Below are positions 43,548 to 53,389 of a stretch of DNA of 64,000 nucleotides, in pieces (within the stretch, counting starts at the first letter, position 1; each line of letters starts with the position of its first letter). The stretch is from NCBI RefSeq assembly GCF_021378075.1, contig NZ_JAJUOS010000002.1, forward strand, positions 356,650-420,649, given 5' to 3'. Origin of the DNA: Rhodobacter flavimaris (lineage in GTDB: Bacteria > Pseudomonadota > Alphaproteobacteria > Rhodobacterales > Rhodobacteraceae). Below the pieces are notes generated by a model, which worked only from the letters and a program-made list of their open reading frames with translations, was not told the origin of the DNA and made no database searches. The translations under genes were made by a program, and so were the position numbers.

Positions 43548-44134
43548 GCGTTCCACTCCTGCAGCCGGGCGACATAGCGCGCCAGCGTGTCGATTTCGAG
43601 ATTGATCCGGTCGCCGGTCTGCGCCTGCCCCCAGGTCGTCACCGCCTTGGTATGCGGAATGATGTTCACGCCGAAGTCGCAGCCCGACACCTCGTTGACC
43701 GTCAGCGACGTGCCGTTCAGCGCCACCGATCCTTTGGGCGCAATGAACTTGGCCAGTGCCTCGGGGGCGCGGAAGGTGAAGCGAGTCGAGTCGCCCTCAT
43801 CGTGCATCGCCACGATCTGCGCCACGCCATCGACATGGCCCGAGACGATATGGCCACCAAGCTCGTCGCCCACTTTCAGCGCGCGCTCGAGGTTGAGCAC
43901 TCCGCCCACGCGCCAGTCGCCGATATTGGTCTTCGACACGCTCTCGGCCGAGATCTGCACGTCGAACCAGTCGGCGCCCTTCTCGATCACGGTCAGGCAC
44001 ACGCCGTTGCAGGCGATGGACGCGCCGATATCAACGCCACCCATGTCATAGTGGCAGCCGATCCGCACGCGCAGGTCGCCCGCCTGTTCGAGCGCCCGAA
44101 CCTCGCCCAAATCGGTAATGATCCCGGTGAACAT
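43544..44134 (-). CDS. ribE: Riboflavin synthase, alpha subunit
   Basis: Dismutates two lumazines into riboflavin. The 196-residue trimer subunit shows the N-terminal MFTGIITDLGEV and its internal repeat of two barrel domains: SIACNGVCLTV in the first and GSVALNGTSLTVNEV in the second, each with the conserved substrate residues. First gene of ribE-ribB-ribH-nusB. A 189-base gap separates it from the divergent capsule genes. Confidence 0.95.
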   Translation of the reverse strand: MFTGIITDLGEVRALEQAGDLRVRIGCHYDMGGVDIGASIACNGVCLTVIEKGADWFDVQISAESVSKTNIGDWRVGGVLNLERALKVGDELGGHIVSGHVDGVAQIVAMHDEGDSTRFTFRAPEALAKFIAPKGSVALNGTSLTVNEVSGCDFGVNIIPHTKAVTTWGQAQTGDRINLEIDTLARYVARLQEWNA

Positions 44135-44323
44135 GGCTCACTCCCCTTGCTTTGCCCCTGCCTAGCCCGCGCCGCCCCCCCACGCAAGACCCGCACCGCG
44201 CCGTCACACGCGCCGCATTGCACATATGCTGCGCGGATGAACCGGCAAGACAGGCGCGCGGGCGAAAATCCGTGACAGGCGGGGCGAATTCCACCACAGA
44301 AGCCTACGAACCCTGAGAGACCG

Positions 44324-45610
44324 ATGAACCGTTACAACACCCGCCATTTCCTGCTGCTGCAAGGGCCGCATGGCCCGTTCTTCTGGCAATTGGGGCGGAT
44401 GCTGCGCAGCGCGGGCGCCTCGGTCTGGCGCGTCGGCTTCAATCAGGGGGACGAGGCCTTCTGGCGCGACCCGGCGACGCTGATCCGCTTTCAGGGCGGG
44501 CCCGAGGACTGGCCCGCCCGAATCCGCGACCTGCTGGCCGAGAAACGCATCACCGATCTGGTGCTTTACGGCGACACGCGGCCGATTCACGCGCAGGCCA
44601 TCGCCGCCGCCCGCGCAGCGGGCATCACCGTGCATGTCTTCGAAGAGGGCTACCTGCGCCCCTACTGGGTCACTTATGAACGCGGCGGCTCGAACGGGCA
44701 TTCGCGCCTGATGCAGATGGGCGTAGCCGAGATGCGCACGGCCCTTGCACAAAGCCAGATCGACTGGCCCGACGCCCCCGCGCATTGGGGCGACATGCGC
44801 CAGCACATCTTTTATGGCGCGCTTTATCATTTCTTTGTCATGGCGCTGAACGGGCGTTACCGCAACTTCCGTCCGCACCGCGCGATCACCGTCCGGCAGG
44901 AGTTCCACCTCTACCTGCGGCGCCTTCTTCTGTTGCCGCTGCACCGGATCGAGCGTTGGATCGCCACGGCGCGCATCCGTTGGGGCGGTTTTCCCTACCA
45001 CCTCGTGCTGCTGCAACTGGAACACGACGCCAGCTTCCGCGCGCATTCGCCCTTCGCCTCGCAGACCGAGTTCATCGAGTTGGTCGTCAGGGGCTTTGCC
45101 GAGGGCGCCCCGCCGCATCATCACCTTGTCTTCAAGGCCCACCCGCTGGAAGACGGGCGCGCGCCGGTGGCTGAGGCGATCCGAATGGCCGCGGCCAAGC
45201 ACGGCCTTGTCGGGCGCATCCACTTCGTGCGCGGCGGCAAGCTTGCGCGGCTGCTGTCGCAGGCGCGCTCAGCGGTTACGGTGAACTCGACTGCCGCGCA
45301 GCAGGCGCTCTGGCGCGGGTTGCCGGTCCGCGCCTTTGGCCGCGCGGTGTTCGACAAGCAAGAGTTCGTCTCGACCCAACCCCTGCCCGAGTTCTTCGCC
45401 GCCCCAGCCCGCCCGGACAGCCGCGCCTATCGCGATTACCGCCACTACCTGCTTGAAACGAGTCAGGTGCCCGGCGGCTTCTACTCGGCGCGCGGGCGTC
45501 GCGTTCTGTTGCGCCAGGTGGTGGATATGATCCTTGCCCCGCAAGATCCCTATGACTCGCTCAGCAACGGGATTGCGGCGCCAAGACAACAATTGCGGGT
45601 TGTAAAATGA
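44324..45610 (+). CDS. kpsS: Capsule polysaccharide protein KpsS (Kdo transferase)
   Basis: A 428-residue cytosolic KpsS/LipB-type enzyme. In group 2 capsules KpsS adds the first beta-Kdo to lysophosphatidylglycerol, starting the glycolipid anchor. Motifs are FLLLQGPHGPFFWQLGRML at the N-terminus, FEEGYLRPYWVTYE, FKAHPLEDG and VTVNSTAAQQALWRGLPV, the donor-binding region. Followed by an export lipoprotein gene and kpsC on the same strand, so a three-gene capsule block. No KpsM/T/E transporter or Kdo-activation gene is in the window. Confidence 0.88.
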   Translation: MNRYNTRHFLLLQGPHGPFFWQLGRMLRSAGASVWRVGFNQGDEAFWRDPATLIRFQGGPEDWPARIRDLLAEKRITDLVLYGDTRPIHAQAIAAARAAGITVHVFEEGYLRPYWVTYERGGSNGHSRLMQMGVAEMRTALAQSQIDWPDAPAHWGDMRQHIFYGALYHFFVMALNGRYRNFRPHRAITVRQEFHLYLRRLLLLPLHRIERWIATARIRWGGFPYHLVLLQLEHDASFRAHSPFASQTEFIELVVRGFAEGAPPHHHLVFKAHPLEDGRAPVAEAIRMAAAKHGLVGRIHFVRGGKLARLLSQARSAVTVNSTAAQQALWRGLPVRAFGRAVFDKQEFVSTQPLPEFFAAPARPDSRAYRDYRHYLLETSQVPGGFYSARGRRVLLRQVVDMILAPQDPYDSLSNGIAAPRQQLRVVK

Positions 45611-45687
45611 AGGTGCTGGTTTTTGCATCCCCCACCCGCTAGGTTGACCTCAATTTGAGAAAAGCCCCTCGCAAAGGAGCCCGAGCA

Positions 45688-46818
45688 GTGCCTCTGTCTT
45701 TCAGCCGCAAGGCCCTTACGGCCACCCTTTCGGTTGCCCTCCTGACCACCGCGGCATGCAGCCTGCCCCGCTCGGGCCCGAAGAAGGACGAGATCCTCTC
45801 GGCCTCTGCGCTTGCGGAAAGCAACGCCTTCGTTGTCCCGATGAGCGAAAGCGTCGTGCGCGCCACCACGGTCGCATCGCAAACCGGCTTTTCCGCGGCC
45901 TTCCGCAATGCGGGGCTGATGGGGTCGGACACGATCAGCCCGGGCGATACGCTCAACCTCGCGATCTGGGAGAATGTCGATGACGGGCTGCTGGCACAAA
46001 AAGGGCTGAGCGCGACCGAGCTTGCGGGCCTGCAAGTCGATGGCACCGGGCAGATCTTCGTGCCCTATGCCGGGCGCATTCAGGCCGCAGGAAACTCGCC
46101 CGACGAGCTGCGCCGCATTATCACCGAGAAGCTGGCGACCCAGACCCCCGACCCGCAGGTTTCGGTCACCCGCGTCGCGGGCGACGGCGCCACGGTCTCG
46201 ATCATGGGCGCGATCGGCGGTCAGGGCGTCTACCCGCTTGAGCGGCCTACCCGCACGCTGGCCACGATGCTTGCGAAGGCGGGCGGCGTTTCGGCCAAGC
46301 CCGAGGTTACCAAGATCACCGTCAAGCGCGGCAAGGATACGGGCTCGATCTGGCTGCGCGACCTTTACGCCAACCCGCAGCTTGATATCGCGCTGCGGCC
46401 CGGCGACGTGATCCTGATCGAGGAAGACCGGCGCGCGTTCATCTCGCTCGGGGCGCTTGGCCAGCAGGCGCGCGTGCCCTTCCAGGTGCCCGAGATGTCG
46501 GCGCTCGACGCGGTCGCCTCGGTCGGCGGCCTGCAATCGGGCCTTGCCGATCCCACCGGCATCTTCGTCTTCCGCGATGAAAGCGCCCCGGTTGCCGGGC
46601 AGATCCTTGGCCGCGCCGATCTGGTCGGCGATCAGCGTATGATCTACGTGCTCGACCTGACTGCACCCGAGGGGATCTTCCTCGCCCGTGAATTCGACAT
46701 CCGCGACGGCGACACGGTCTATGTGACCGAGGCCCCCTATGTGCAGTGGCAAAAGACGCTGTCGGCCCTGACCGGCTCGGTCAGCACGGCCAATTCTCTC
46801 AGTTCTCTCGCGAACTGA
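45688..46818 (+). CDS. Polysaccharide export lipoprotein (Wza/KpsD-like, SLBB domains)
   Basis: A 376-residue outer-membrane polysaccharide export protein. It has a lipoprotein signal peptide ending LLTTAAC. The export motif ISPGDTLNLAIWENVDDGLLAQKGLSATELAGLQVDGTGQIFVPYAGRIQAAG is followed by two or three SLBB repeats (VSIMGAIGGQGVYPLERPT, RDLYANPQLDIALRPGDVILIEED, AFISLGALGQQARVPFQVPEM). The GTG at 45688 behind AAAGGAG is chosen; a TTG further upstream is rejected. Its stop overlaps the kpsC start by one base. Confidence 0.88.
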   Translation: MPLSFSRKALTATLSVALLTTAACSLPRSGPKKDEILSASALAESNAFVVPMSESVVRATTVASQTGFSAAFRNAGLMGSDTISPGDTLNLAIWENVDDGLLAQKGLSATELAGLQVDGTGQIFVPYAGRIQAAGNSPDELRRIITEKLATQTPDPQVSVTRVAGDGATVSIMGAIGGQGVYPLERPTRTLATMLAKAGGVSAKPEVTKITVKRGKDTGSIWLRDLYANPQLDIALRPGDVILIEEDRRAFISLGALGQQARVPFQVPEMSALDAVASVGGLQSGLADPTGIFVFRDESAPVAGQILGRADLVGDQRMIYVLDLTAPEGIFLAREFDIRDGDTVYVTEAPYVQWQKTLSALTGSVSTANSLSSLAN

Positions 46819-48854
46819 TGGCGGGGCAGGCCCCAAACGAGGCCGCCGGAGCACTGTCCCGGCAGCTTTACTTTTACAACGCCGGCTTCGCGCTCCAACC
46901 CCGACTGCGAGATATCCTGCGCGCCGCCGGGTGGGAGTTGCGCCTTGGCCGCCCCGGCCCTGCGGATCGCGTCGTGGTCTGGGGGCATTCGCCCTACGCC
47001 GCGCGGGGCGAGGCCGTGGCCGCGCGCCATGGTGTCGGCATCGTGCGGCTCGAGGACGCCTTCCTGCGCTCGGTCCGGCCCGGACGCGCGGGCGGCGGCG
47101 GGCCGCTTGGCCTGCTGATCGACACCGATGGGGTGCATTTCGACAGCAGCCACCCCTCGATGCTCGAGCGTATCCTCGCGCGCGACCCGTTGGACGATGG
47201 CGCAATCCTGCAACGCGGGCGCGACGGCATGGCGCGCCTGAAACAGTCCGAACTGTCGAAATACAACGATTTCGACGTGGACCTGCCCGCCCCGGCTCCA
47301 GGCTATGTGCTGGTGATCGACCAGACCGCCGACGATGCCTCGATCCGCTATGGCGGCGCGAATGCCGCAACCTTCCGCGAGATGCTCGCCGTGGCGCAGA
47401 TCGAGAACCCCGGCGCGCGCATCTATATCAAGCGCCACCCCGAGACGCTCTCCGGGCACCGCCCCGGTCATTATTCCCAAGCGAATTGCGATGCCCGCAC
47501 CCAGCTTCTGGATGCGCCGATCTCGCCTTGGAAGCTGCTCGACGGGGCCATCGCGGTCTATACCGTCTCATCGCAGATGGGGTTCGAGGCGATCCTGGCC
47601 GGGCACCGCCCGCGCATCTTCGGACAGCCGTTCTACTCCGGCTGGGGCCTCACGCAGGACGAAAACCCCGTTCCGCGCCGCAGCCGCAGCCTGACGCGCG
47701 CGCAACTGTTCGCCGCCAGCCACATCCTTGCGCCAACCTGGTATGACCCTTGCCGCAAACGCCTGTGCAGTTTCGAAGAGGCGCTCGATCAGCTTGAGGC
47801 CGAGGTCCGCGCCTATCGCGAGGACCGCTTGGGCCATGTGGCCAGCGGAATGCGCCTTTGGAAGCGCCGCCACCTGCAAGACTTCTTTGGCAGCGAGCAG
47901 GCTTTGCGCTTCGTCACCGATCCACAAAAGGCGGCGGCCCACGTGGAAGCCTCGGGCCGGAACCTCTTGATCTGGGCAAGCAAGGAACCCGCAGATCTTT
48001 CCACCCCCGCCCTTCGGGTCGAGGACGGGTTCCTGCGTTCGCGCGGGCTTGGCGCGGCGCTGGTGCCGCCCTTGTCGCTGGTGACAGATCGACAAGGCAT
48101 CTATTACGACCCGACGCGCCCCTCGGATCTGGAGGCCCTGATCGCCTCCGAATCTCCGCCCGGAGGGCGTTTGCGGACCGAGCGGCTGATCGCCCGCATT
48201 CGTCGCGCGAACTTGTCGAAATACAACATCGGCGAACCGGTCGCTGACCTTCCTCCGGGGTCCCGCATTCTGGTTGTCGGACAGGTCGAGGATGATGCTT
48301 CGATCCGCCTTGGCGCGGGCACGATTTGCACTAATCTTGCGCTTCTGGAACTCTGCCGGGCCAAAAACCCGGGAAAGATTATCCTTTTCAAACCTCACCC
48401 AGATGTCGAGGCCGGCCTGCGCCCTGGCGCCGTTCCGGAGAACGCCGCCCTACAGTTCGCGGATCGCATCTTGCACAATTGCGATACCGGAATGTTGTTG
48501 GATGCCGTCGATGAGGTCTGGACGATGACCTCGCTTCTCGGTTTCGAGGCCCTGTTGCGTGGCATCCCCGTGACCTGCACGGGCGCGCCCTTCTATGCCG
48601 GGTGGGGCCTGACGCGCGATCTGGGGGAGGTTCCCGCGCGGCGAAAGGCCCGCCCCGACCTTCTGCAACTCGCCCACGCCGCGCTAATCGCCTACCCGCG
48701 CTACCGCGATCCGATTTCGGGCCAGCCCTGCCCGCCCGAGGTGATCGTCGATCGGCTTGAGGCTGGCGCTCTGCCACGACACGGCCTAGGCAATCGCATA
48801 CTGGCAAAAGCGCAAGGCCTTCTGGCCAGCTATGCGTATCTCTGGCGCCGCTAG
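46818..48854 (+). CDS. kpsC: Capsule polysaccharide protein KpsC (dual Kdo transferase)
   Basis: A 678-residue KpsC/LipA-type enzyme with two tandem glycosyltransferase modules, which together extend the beta-Kdo linker on phosphatidylglycerol. Module 1 shows VRLEDAFLRSVRPG, IYIKRHPETLSGHRPGHY and SSQMGFEAILAGHRPRIFGQPFYSGWGLTQD. Module 2 repeats them as VEDGFLRSRGLG, ILFKPHPDVEAGLRPG and TSLLGFEALLRGIPVTCTGAPFYAGWGLTRD. The ATG shares an A with the upstream stop. Its stop codon forms a CTAG with that of convergent ribD. Confidence 0.92.
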   Translation: MAGQAPNEAAGALSRQLYFYNAGFALQPRLRDILRAAGWELRLGRPGPADRVVVWGHSPYAARGEAVAARHGVGIVRLEDAFLRSVRPGRAGGGGPLGLLIDTDGVHFDSSHPSMLERILARDPLDDGAILQRGRDGMARLKQSELSKYNDFDVDLPAPAPGYVLVIDQTADDASIRYGGANAATFREMLAVAQIENPGARIYIKRHPETLSGHRPGHYSQANCDARTQLLDAPISPWKLLDGAIAVYTVSSQMGFEAILAGHRPRIFGQPFYSGWGLTQDENPVPRRSRSLTRAQLFAASHILAPTWYDPCRKRLCSFEEALDQLEAEVRAYREDRLGHVASGMRLWKRRHLQDFFGSEQALRFVTDPQKAAAHVEASGRNLLIWASKEPADLSTPALRVEDGFLRSRGLGAALVPPLSLVTDRQGIYYDPTRPSDLEALIASESPPGGRLRTERLIARIRRANLSKYNIGEPVADLPPGSRILVVGQVEDDASIRLGAGTICTNLALLELCRAKNPGKIILFKPHPDVEAGLRPGAVPENAALQFADRILHNCDTGMLLDAVDEVWTMTSLLGFEALLRGIPVTCTGAPFYAGWGLTRDLGEVPARRKARPDLLQLAHAALIAYPRYRDPISGQPCPPEVIVDRLEAGALPRHGLGNRILAKAQGLLASYAYLWRR

Positions 48855-49939
48855 CGCCGCCAGCGGTGCATCACGTCGCAGCCGACCCGCGTCACCTCGA
48901 CCAGATCGAAGCGCGGCGCATTGGTCAGGCGATCCAGTACCAAAGCCCCCAAGGCAGGCCGCGCATCGGCGCCAAGGCCTACACCGGCGGTAAAACCGAT
49001 CAGCTCATCAACCATCCCGGCGCGCATAAGCGATGCGGCAAACTGGCCGCCGCCCTCGCAAAAGACACGGGTCAGCCCGCGCGCGCCAAGCGCCTGAAGT
49101 AGCGGGGCCGCCTGAAGCCCCCCGGCATCGCAGGGCAGTTCGATCAGCTCCGCGCCCAGATCCTGCCAAAACCGCCGCGCCTCTTGCGGCGCCTCTGCAC
49201 CATGCGCCAGCCAGAGCGGCGCCTGATCCAGCGATCCGGCCAGCCGCCCGCGCGGCAGATCGAGCCGGGCGGAAGCGACCACTCGCACAGGTTGGCGCAG
49301 GGGCCGAAAGCCGCGCACCGTCAGAAGGGGATCATCCGCCCGTGCCGTGCCGCCGCCCACCAGAACCGCATCGAACTTCGCCCGCAGCGCATGGACGCGC
49401 GCGCGCGCCTCGGGGCCCGTGATCCATTGGCTTTCACCATTCGCAAGCGCGATGCGCCCGTCAAAACTGGAGGCGAGTTTAAGTGCCACCCAAGGCCGAC
49501 CGCGCTCGATCCGGCTCAGGAACCCCGCCTGAAGAGCGCGCGCCTCGGCCTCCAGAACCCCTTCGTCAACCAAGACCCCGGCCGCGCGCAGCATCGCATG
49601 GCCCCGGCCCGCGACACGAGGATCTGGGTCCGTCATCGCACTGACCACACGCGCAACACCCGCCGCGACCAGCCCTTCGGCGCAGGGCGGCGTTTTGCCG
49701 TGATGGGCGCAGGGTTCGAGTGTGACATAAGCGGTTGCGCCGCGCGCAGCCGCGCCTGCCTGATCCAGCGCGCGCCGCTCGGCATGGGGGCGCCCGCCCG
49801 GCTGGGTCCAACCGCGCCCGACGATCCGCCCCTGATTGACGATCACGCAGCCCACAGCCGGGTTTGGCCAGACATTCCCCAGACCCCGTGCCGCCAAGGA
49901 CAGCGCGAGGCGCATGAACCGCGCGTCAGCCTCGTTCAC
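48851..49939 (-). CDS. ribD: Bifunctional riboflavin biosynthesis deaminase/reductase
   Basis: Converts the GTP cyclohydrolase product by deamination then NADPH reduction. The 362-residue protein has the cytidine-deaminase-like zinc site H52-A-E54 and [11 protein letters not shown], and a C-terminal RibD reductase domain ([61 protein letters not shown]). It starts with GTG overlapping the nrdR stop (GTGA). Its TAG stop lies on the same four bases as the kpsC stop. Confidence 0.94.
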   Translation of the reverse strand: MNEADARFMRLALSLAARGLGNVWPNPAVGCVIVNQGRIVGRGWTQPGGRPHAERRALDQAGAAARGATAYVTLEPCAHHGKTPPCAEGLVAAGVARVVSAMTDPDPRVAGRGHAMLRAAGVLVDEGVLEAEARALQAGFLSRIERGRPWVALKLASSFDGRIALANGESQWITGPEARARVHALRAKFDAVLVGGGTARADDPLLTVRGFRPLRQPVRVVASARLDLPRGRLAGSLDQAPLWLAHGAEAPQEARRFWQDLGAELIELPCDAGGLQAAPLLQALGARGLTRVFCEGGGQFAASLMRAGMVDELIGFTAGVGLGADARPALGALVLDRLTNAPRFDLVEVTRVGCDVMHRWRR

Positions 49940-50403
49940 TCGGCCTCCCCCGAGCCCGGGCGAAGCTCAGAGACGAACTTGTCGAAATCATCGGCGGCCT
50001 GGAAGTTCTTGTAAACGCTGGCAAACCGCACATAGGCGACGGTATCGATCCGGGCCAGCGTTTCCATCACGATCTCACCGATCACCTTGGAGGGGATGTC
50101 GGTCTCGCCAAGGCTCTCAAGCCGCCGCACGATCCCCGAGATCATCTGGTCGATGCGTTCGGGTTCGATAGGGCGTTTCTGCATCGAAATCCGGATCGAG
50201 CGTTCGAGCTTGTCGCGATCGAAATCCTCGCGCTTGCCGGAGGTCTTGATCACCACAAGGTCACGCAGCTGCACCCGCTCATAGGTGGTGAAGCGCCCGC
50301 CGCAAGCCGGGCAGAACCGTCGCCGCCGAATTGCGACGTGATCCTCTGCCGGGCGGCTATCCTTCACCTGGGTGTCGACATTACCGCAAAACGGGCAGCG
50401 CAT
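49936..50403 (-). CDS. nrdR: Transcriptional repressor NrdR
   Basis: A 155-residue nucleotide-sensing repressor of ribonucleotide reductase genes. The N-terminal zinc ribbon [16 protein letters not shown] and [14 protein letters not shown] supplies four cysteines (C3, C6, C31, C34). The ATP-cone domain follows ([32 protein letters not shown]). Start at 50403 behind GGAGG. Its promoter region holds a perfect DnaA box. Co-transcribed with ribD, a conserved nrdR-rib arrangement. Confidence 0.94.
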   Translation of the reverse strand: MRCPFCGNVDTQVKDSRPAEDHVAIRRRRFCPACGGRFTTYERVQLRDLVVIKTSGKREDFDRDKLERSIRISMQKRPIEPERIDQMISGIVRRLESLGETDIPSKVIGEIVMETLARIDTVAYVRFASVYKNFQAADDFDKFVSELRPGSGEAE

Positions 50404-50454
50404 CGCTTCCCCCTCCGTTCTGTTTCCGCCTTATCTTGGGGTCTGATGCCCCTC

Positions 50455-50472
50455 TTATCCACAGGACTATAG
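50455..50472 (-). promoter_or_regulatory. nrdR promoter -10 with overlapping DnaA box
   Basis: TATAGT on the minus strand at 50471-50466 is a good -10. Two bases further on is TGTGGATAA (50463-50455), a perfect match to the DnaA box, so the box lies over the expected transcription start. No clear -35 at the right distance. Confidence 0.5.
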
Positions 50473-50545
50473 GAGCGCACCGAGAGTTTGGGTAGCCAAA
50501 ATCGCGGGCCACCAAATGCGGTGGGCAAGGTGTGGCGCGCCGGAC

Positions 50546-50962
50546 TCAGCGCAAGAGCGCCACGACCTCGCGCCGGTGCGGAGCGCGGCGATGTTCGAAA
50601 AGGTATATTCCCTGCCAGGTTCCAAGCGCCATGTGCCCGGAAATCACCGGAATCTGCAAGCTGACCGGAAGCAGCGCGGCCTTGATATGCGCCGGCATAT
50701 CATCCGGACCTTCGTAGGTATGGGTCAGGTAGGCCATCTCCGGCCGATCCGAGGGCGGCACCAGCCGGTGGAAGAACTCGGCCATATCGGTACGCACTTC
50801 GGGGTCGGCATTTTCCTGGATCAGCAGGCTGGCCGAGGTATGCCGGACAAAGAGCGTCAGCAGCGCCTCGCCCTCGGTCACCTTGCCGACCCAGTCGCGC
50901 ACATCGCGCGTGAACTCATAAAGCCCCGGACCGCGCGTCGCGATCTGGAAAAGCGTGTGCAT
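50546..50962 (-). CDS. YjbQ-family protein
   Basis: A 138-residue protein of the YjbQ (UPF0047) family; members can show weak thiamine-phosphate-synthase activity. The family core is LTLFVRHTSASLLIQENADPEVRTDMAEFFHRLVP and later SGHMALGTWQGIYLFEHR, with conserved His, Asn and Asp. The start at 50962 overlaps the lipoprotein stop by one base. Role in the cell uncertain. Confidence 0.87.
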   Translation of the reverse strand: MHTLFQIATRGPGLYEFTRDVRDWVGKVTEGEALLTLFVRHTSASLLIQENADPEVRTDMAEFFHRLVPPSDRPEMAYLTHTYEGPDDMPAHIKAALLPVSLQIPVISGHMALGTWQGIYLFEHRRAPHRREVVALLR

Positions 50963-51282
50963 CACATGCCCGGCTTGAACGGAGCGGCCTGCGCGCGGTC
51001 CTTGACATAGGTCGCCAGGCACTCAGGGTTGATCTCCATGATCTTGCGTTCCTTGGCCACGGCCGCATCGACCGCCGCCGCCGAAAGACCCGTCAGGCGC
51101 TGCCCGAGCGGCGTGCGCGAGCCATCGCCCACCCCGGTCGCCAGGGCAAAGGTGCCGCCCTCTTCGGCGCTTACGACCGCAAAGCAGGTGCCCGCCTGAT
51201 CCATCCGCGCCTGACCAGGCTGCGACGCGCCCTCGACGCAGGCGGAAAGCAGGAAGGGAATAAGCAATAAAAGGCGGGCCAT
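50962..51282 (-). CDS. Small lipoprotein, unknown function
   Basis: A 106-residue protein with a signal peptide ending in the lipobox LLSAC (LLLLIPFLLSAC). The mature part has two cysteines, AGTCFAVVSAEEGG and NPECLATYV, that could pair. No known family. The start at 51282 is behind GGAG; a longer frame is rejected because the lipoprotein signal begins there. Coupled to yjbQ (TGATG). Confidence 0.7.
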   Translation of the reverse strand: MARLLLLIPFLLSACVEGASQPGQARMDQAGTCFAVVSAEEGGTFALATGVGDGSRTPLGQRLTGLSAAAVDAAVAKERKIMEINPECLATYVKDRAQAAPFKPGM

Positions 51283-51370
51283 GGCAAATCTCCGTCGGAA
51301 TTTCAGCGAGGTTAGCAAGCCGGACATGGCGACGAAAGGGCGGCGCTTCTCTGCGCCCTAGGCCAGCAAA

Positions 51371-51396
51371 AGAAAACGCCCCCTTTCGGGGGCGCC
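51371..51396 (-). terminator. rpoD terminator
   Basis: Seven-base-pair GC stem (51377-51383 with 51388-51394), GAAA loop on the minus strand and a T run. Begins about seven bases after the rpoD stop. Confidence 0.85.
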
Positions 51397-51400
51397 TTTA

Positions 51401-53386
51401 TCACTGATCCAGGAAGCTGCGCAGCTTGCGGCTTCGGCTGGGGTGTTTGAGCTTGCGCAGCGCCTTCGCCTCGATCTGACGGATACGTTCGCGGGTAACC
51501 GAGAACTGCTGGCCAACCTCTTCCAGCGTGTGGTCGGTGTTCATGCCGATGCCGAAGCGCATCCGCAACACGCGCTCTTCGCGCGGGGTCAGCGAGGCCA
51601 GCACGCGGGTCGTCGTTTCCTTCAGGTTTTCCTGAATGGCGCTGTCGAGCGGCAGGATCGCGTTCTTGTCCTCGATGAAATCGCCCAGCTGGCTGTCTTC
51701 CTCGTCCCCGATCGGGGTTTCGAGCGAGATCGGCTCCTTGGCGATCTTCATCACCTTGCGCACCTTCTCGAGCGGCATTTGCAGCTTTTCGGCCAGTTCT
51801 TCCGGCGTCGGCTCGCGGCCGATTTCGTGCAGCATCTGGCGGCCGGTGCGGACCAGCTTGTTGATCGTCTCGATCATATGCACCGGGATACGGATGGTGC
51901 GCGCCTGATCGGCGATCGAGCGGGTGATCGCCTGACGGATCCACCAGGTGGCGTAGGTCGAGAACTTGTAGCCGCGGCGGTATTCGAACTTGTCCACCGC
52001 CTTCATCAGACCGATGTTGCCTTCCTGAATAAGATCAAGGAATTGCAGACCGCGGTTGGTGTATTTCTTGGCGATCGAGATGACCAGGCGCAGGTTCGCC
52101 TCGACCATTTCCTTCTTGGCCTGACGGGCTTCTTTCTCGCCCTTCTGGACCTGGTTCACGATGCGGCGGAATTCCGAGATATCGACGCCGACATACTGGC
52201 CGACCTGCGCCATTTCGTTGCGCAGATCCTCGACCTTGTCGGTCGATTTCTCGAACAGCATCTGCCAGCCGCGCCCGCCCTTTTCGATCATGCGATCGGC
52301 CCAGGTCGGGTCCAGCTCATAGCCGCGATACTCGTCGATGAACTCGCGGCGGTTGATGCGGGCGGCATCGGCCAGCTTCACCATGGCCGAGTCGATCGAC
52401 ATGATCTTGCGGTTTATCCCGTAAAGCTGGTCGATCAGCGCCTCGATACGGTTGTTGTGCAGATGAAGCTCGTTCACCAGCAGCACGATCTCCGAGCGCA
52501 GCTTCTGATAGGCGGCCTCTTCGGAAACCGAGAAGGTGCCGTCCTCGTTCAGCGTCGCCGACATCCGCAGATCCTGCATCTCGGCCAGCGTGGCATAGTC
52601 GCGCGCGATGATTTCCAGCGTCTCAAGCACCTTGGGCTTGAGCGCGGCTTCCATCGCCGCAAGGCTCATGTTCGAGCCCTCGTCGTCCTCATCGTCGTCA
52701 TCCGAGCGGATCGGGTTGCCGTCGGCGTCCAACTCCGGCTCGTCCGAGGATTGCTTGGGCTGCGCCGAACCCGACTCCAGCCCGTCCACGACCGGCTCTT
52801 CCATGTCGTCATCGTCATCGAGCGAGCGGCCAAAGGTCGTCTCAAGGTCGATCACGTCGCGCAGCAGGATGTCTTCGTTCAGAAGTTCGTCGCGCCAGAT
52901 GGTGATCGCCTGGAAGGTCAGCGGGCTCTCGCAAAGCCCCGCGATCATCGTGTTGCGGCCGGCCTCGATGCGCTTGGCAATGGCGATTTCGCCCTCGCGC
53001 GACAGCAGTTCAACCGAGCCCATCTCGCGCAGATACATGCGCACCGGGTCGTCGGTGCGGTCGAGCGTCTCGGAAGCGGTGGTCGCAACGGCAACCTCGC
53101 GCGAGCCCGAGCTGGTCTCGACGACGGCACCGCCTTCGCTCTCGTCGGCCTCTTCGGCCTCGATCACGTTGATGCCCATTTCCGAGAGCATCGACATCAC
53201 ATCCTCGATCTGATCGCCCGAGACCTGATCGGGGGGCATCACCGCGTTCAGCTGATCGTAGGTGATGTAGCCACGTTCCCGCGCCTCGGCGATCATCCGC
53301 TTCACGGCGGCCTTCGACATGTCGAAGGAGGTATCGTCGTCGTTCGCGGTTTCGGGCTTGTTTTCGTCGATGTCTTTTGCGGCCAT
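51401..53386 (-). CDS. rpoD: RNA polymerase primary sigma factor RpoD
   Basis: The 661-residue housekeeping sigma-70. Region 1.1 is at the N-terminus ([46 protein letters not shown]). A long acidic non-conserved region follows, then region 2 with [54 protein letters not shown]. Region 4.2 has [31 protein letters not shown]. The start at 53386 behind AGGAG is chosen over a start 15 codons upstream. Follows dnaG on the same strand after 135 bases, as in the common dnaG-rpoD arrangement. Confidence 0.97.
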   Translation of the reverse strand: MAAKDIDENKPETANDDDTSFDMSKAAVKRMIAEARERGYITYDQLNAVMPPDQVSGDQIEDVMSMLSEMGINVIEAEEADESEGGAVVETSSGSREVAVATTASETLDRTDDPVRMYLREMGSVELLSREGEIAIAKRIEAGRNTMIAGLCESPLTFQAITIWRDELLNEDILLRDVIDLETTFGRSLDDDDDMEEPVVDGLESGSAQPKQSSDEPELDADGNPIRSDDDDEDDEGSNMSLAAMEAALKPKVLETLEIIARDYATLAEMQDLRMSATLNEDGTFSVSEEAAYQKLRSEIVLLVNELHLHNNRIEALIDQLYGINRKIMSIDSAMVKLADAARINRREFIDEYRGYELDPTWADRMIEKGGRGWQMLFEKSTDKVEDLRNEMAQVGQYVGVDISEFRRIVNQVQKGEKEARQAKKEMVEANLRLVISIAKKYTNRGLQFLDLIQEGNIGLMKAVDKFEYRRGYKFSTYATWWIRQAITRSIADQARTIRIPVHMIETINKLVRTGRQMLHEIGREPTPEELAEKLQMPLEKVRKVMKIAKEPISLETPIGDEEDSQLGDFIEDKNAILPLDSAIQENLKETTTRVLASLTPREERVLRMRFGIGMNTDHTLEEVGQQFSVTRERIRQIEAKALRKLKHPSRSRKLRSFLDQ

Positions 53387-53389
53387 GGG

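Noticed and set aside
42300..44323. An FMN riboswitch before ribE, ribB or ribH
   Set aside because: No conserved RFN-element motifs (GG-rich six-helix pattern) were seen in the 189-base leader before ribE or the short gaps.
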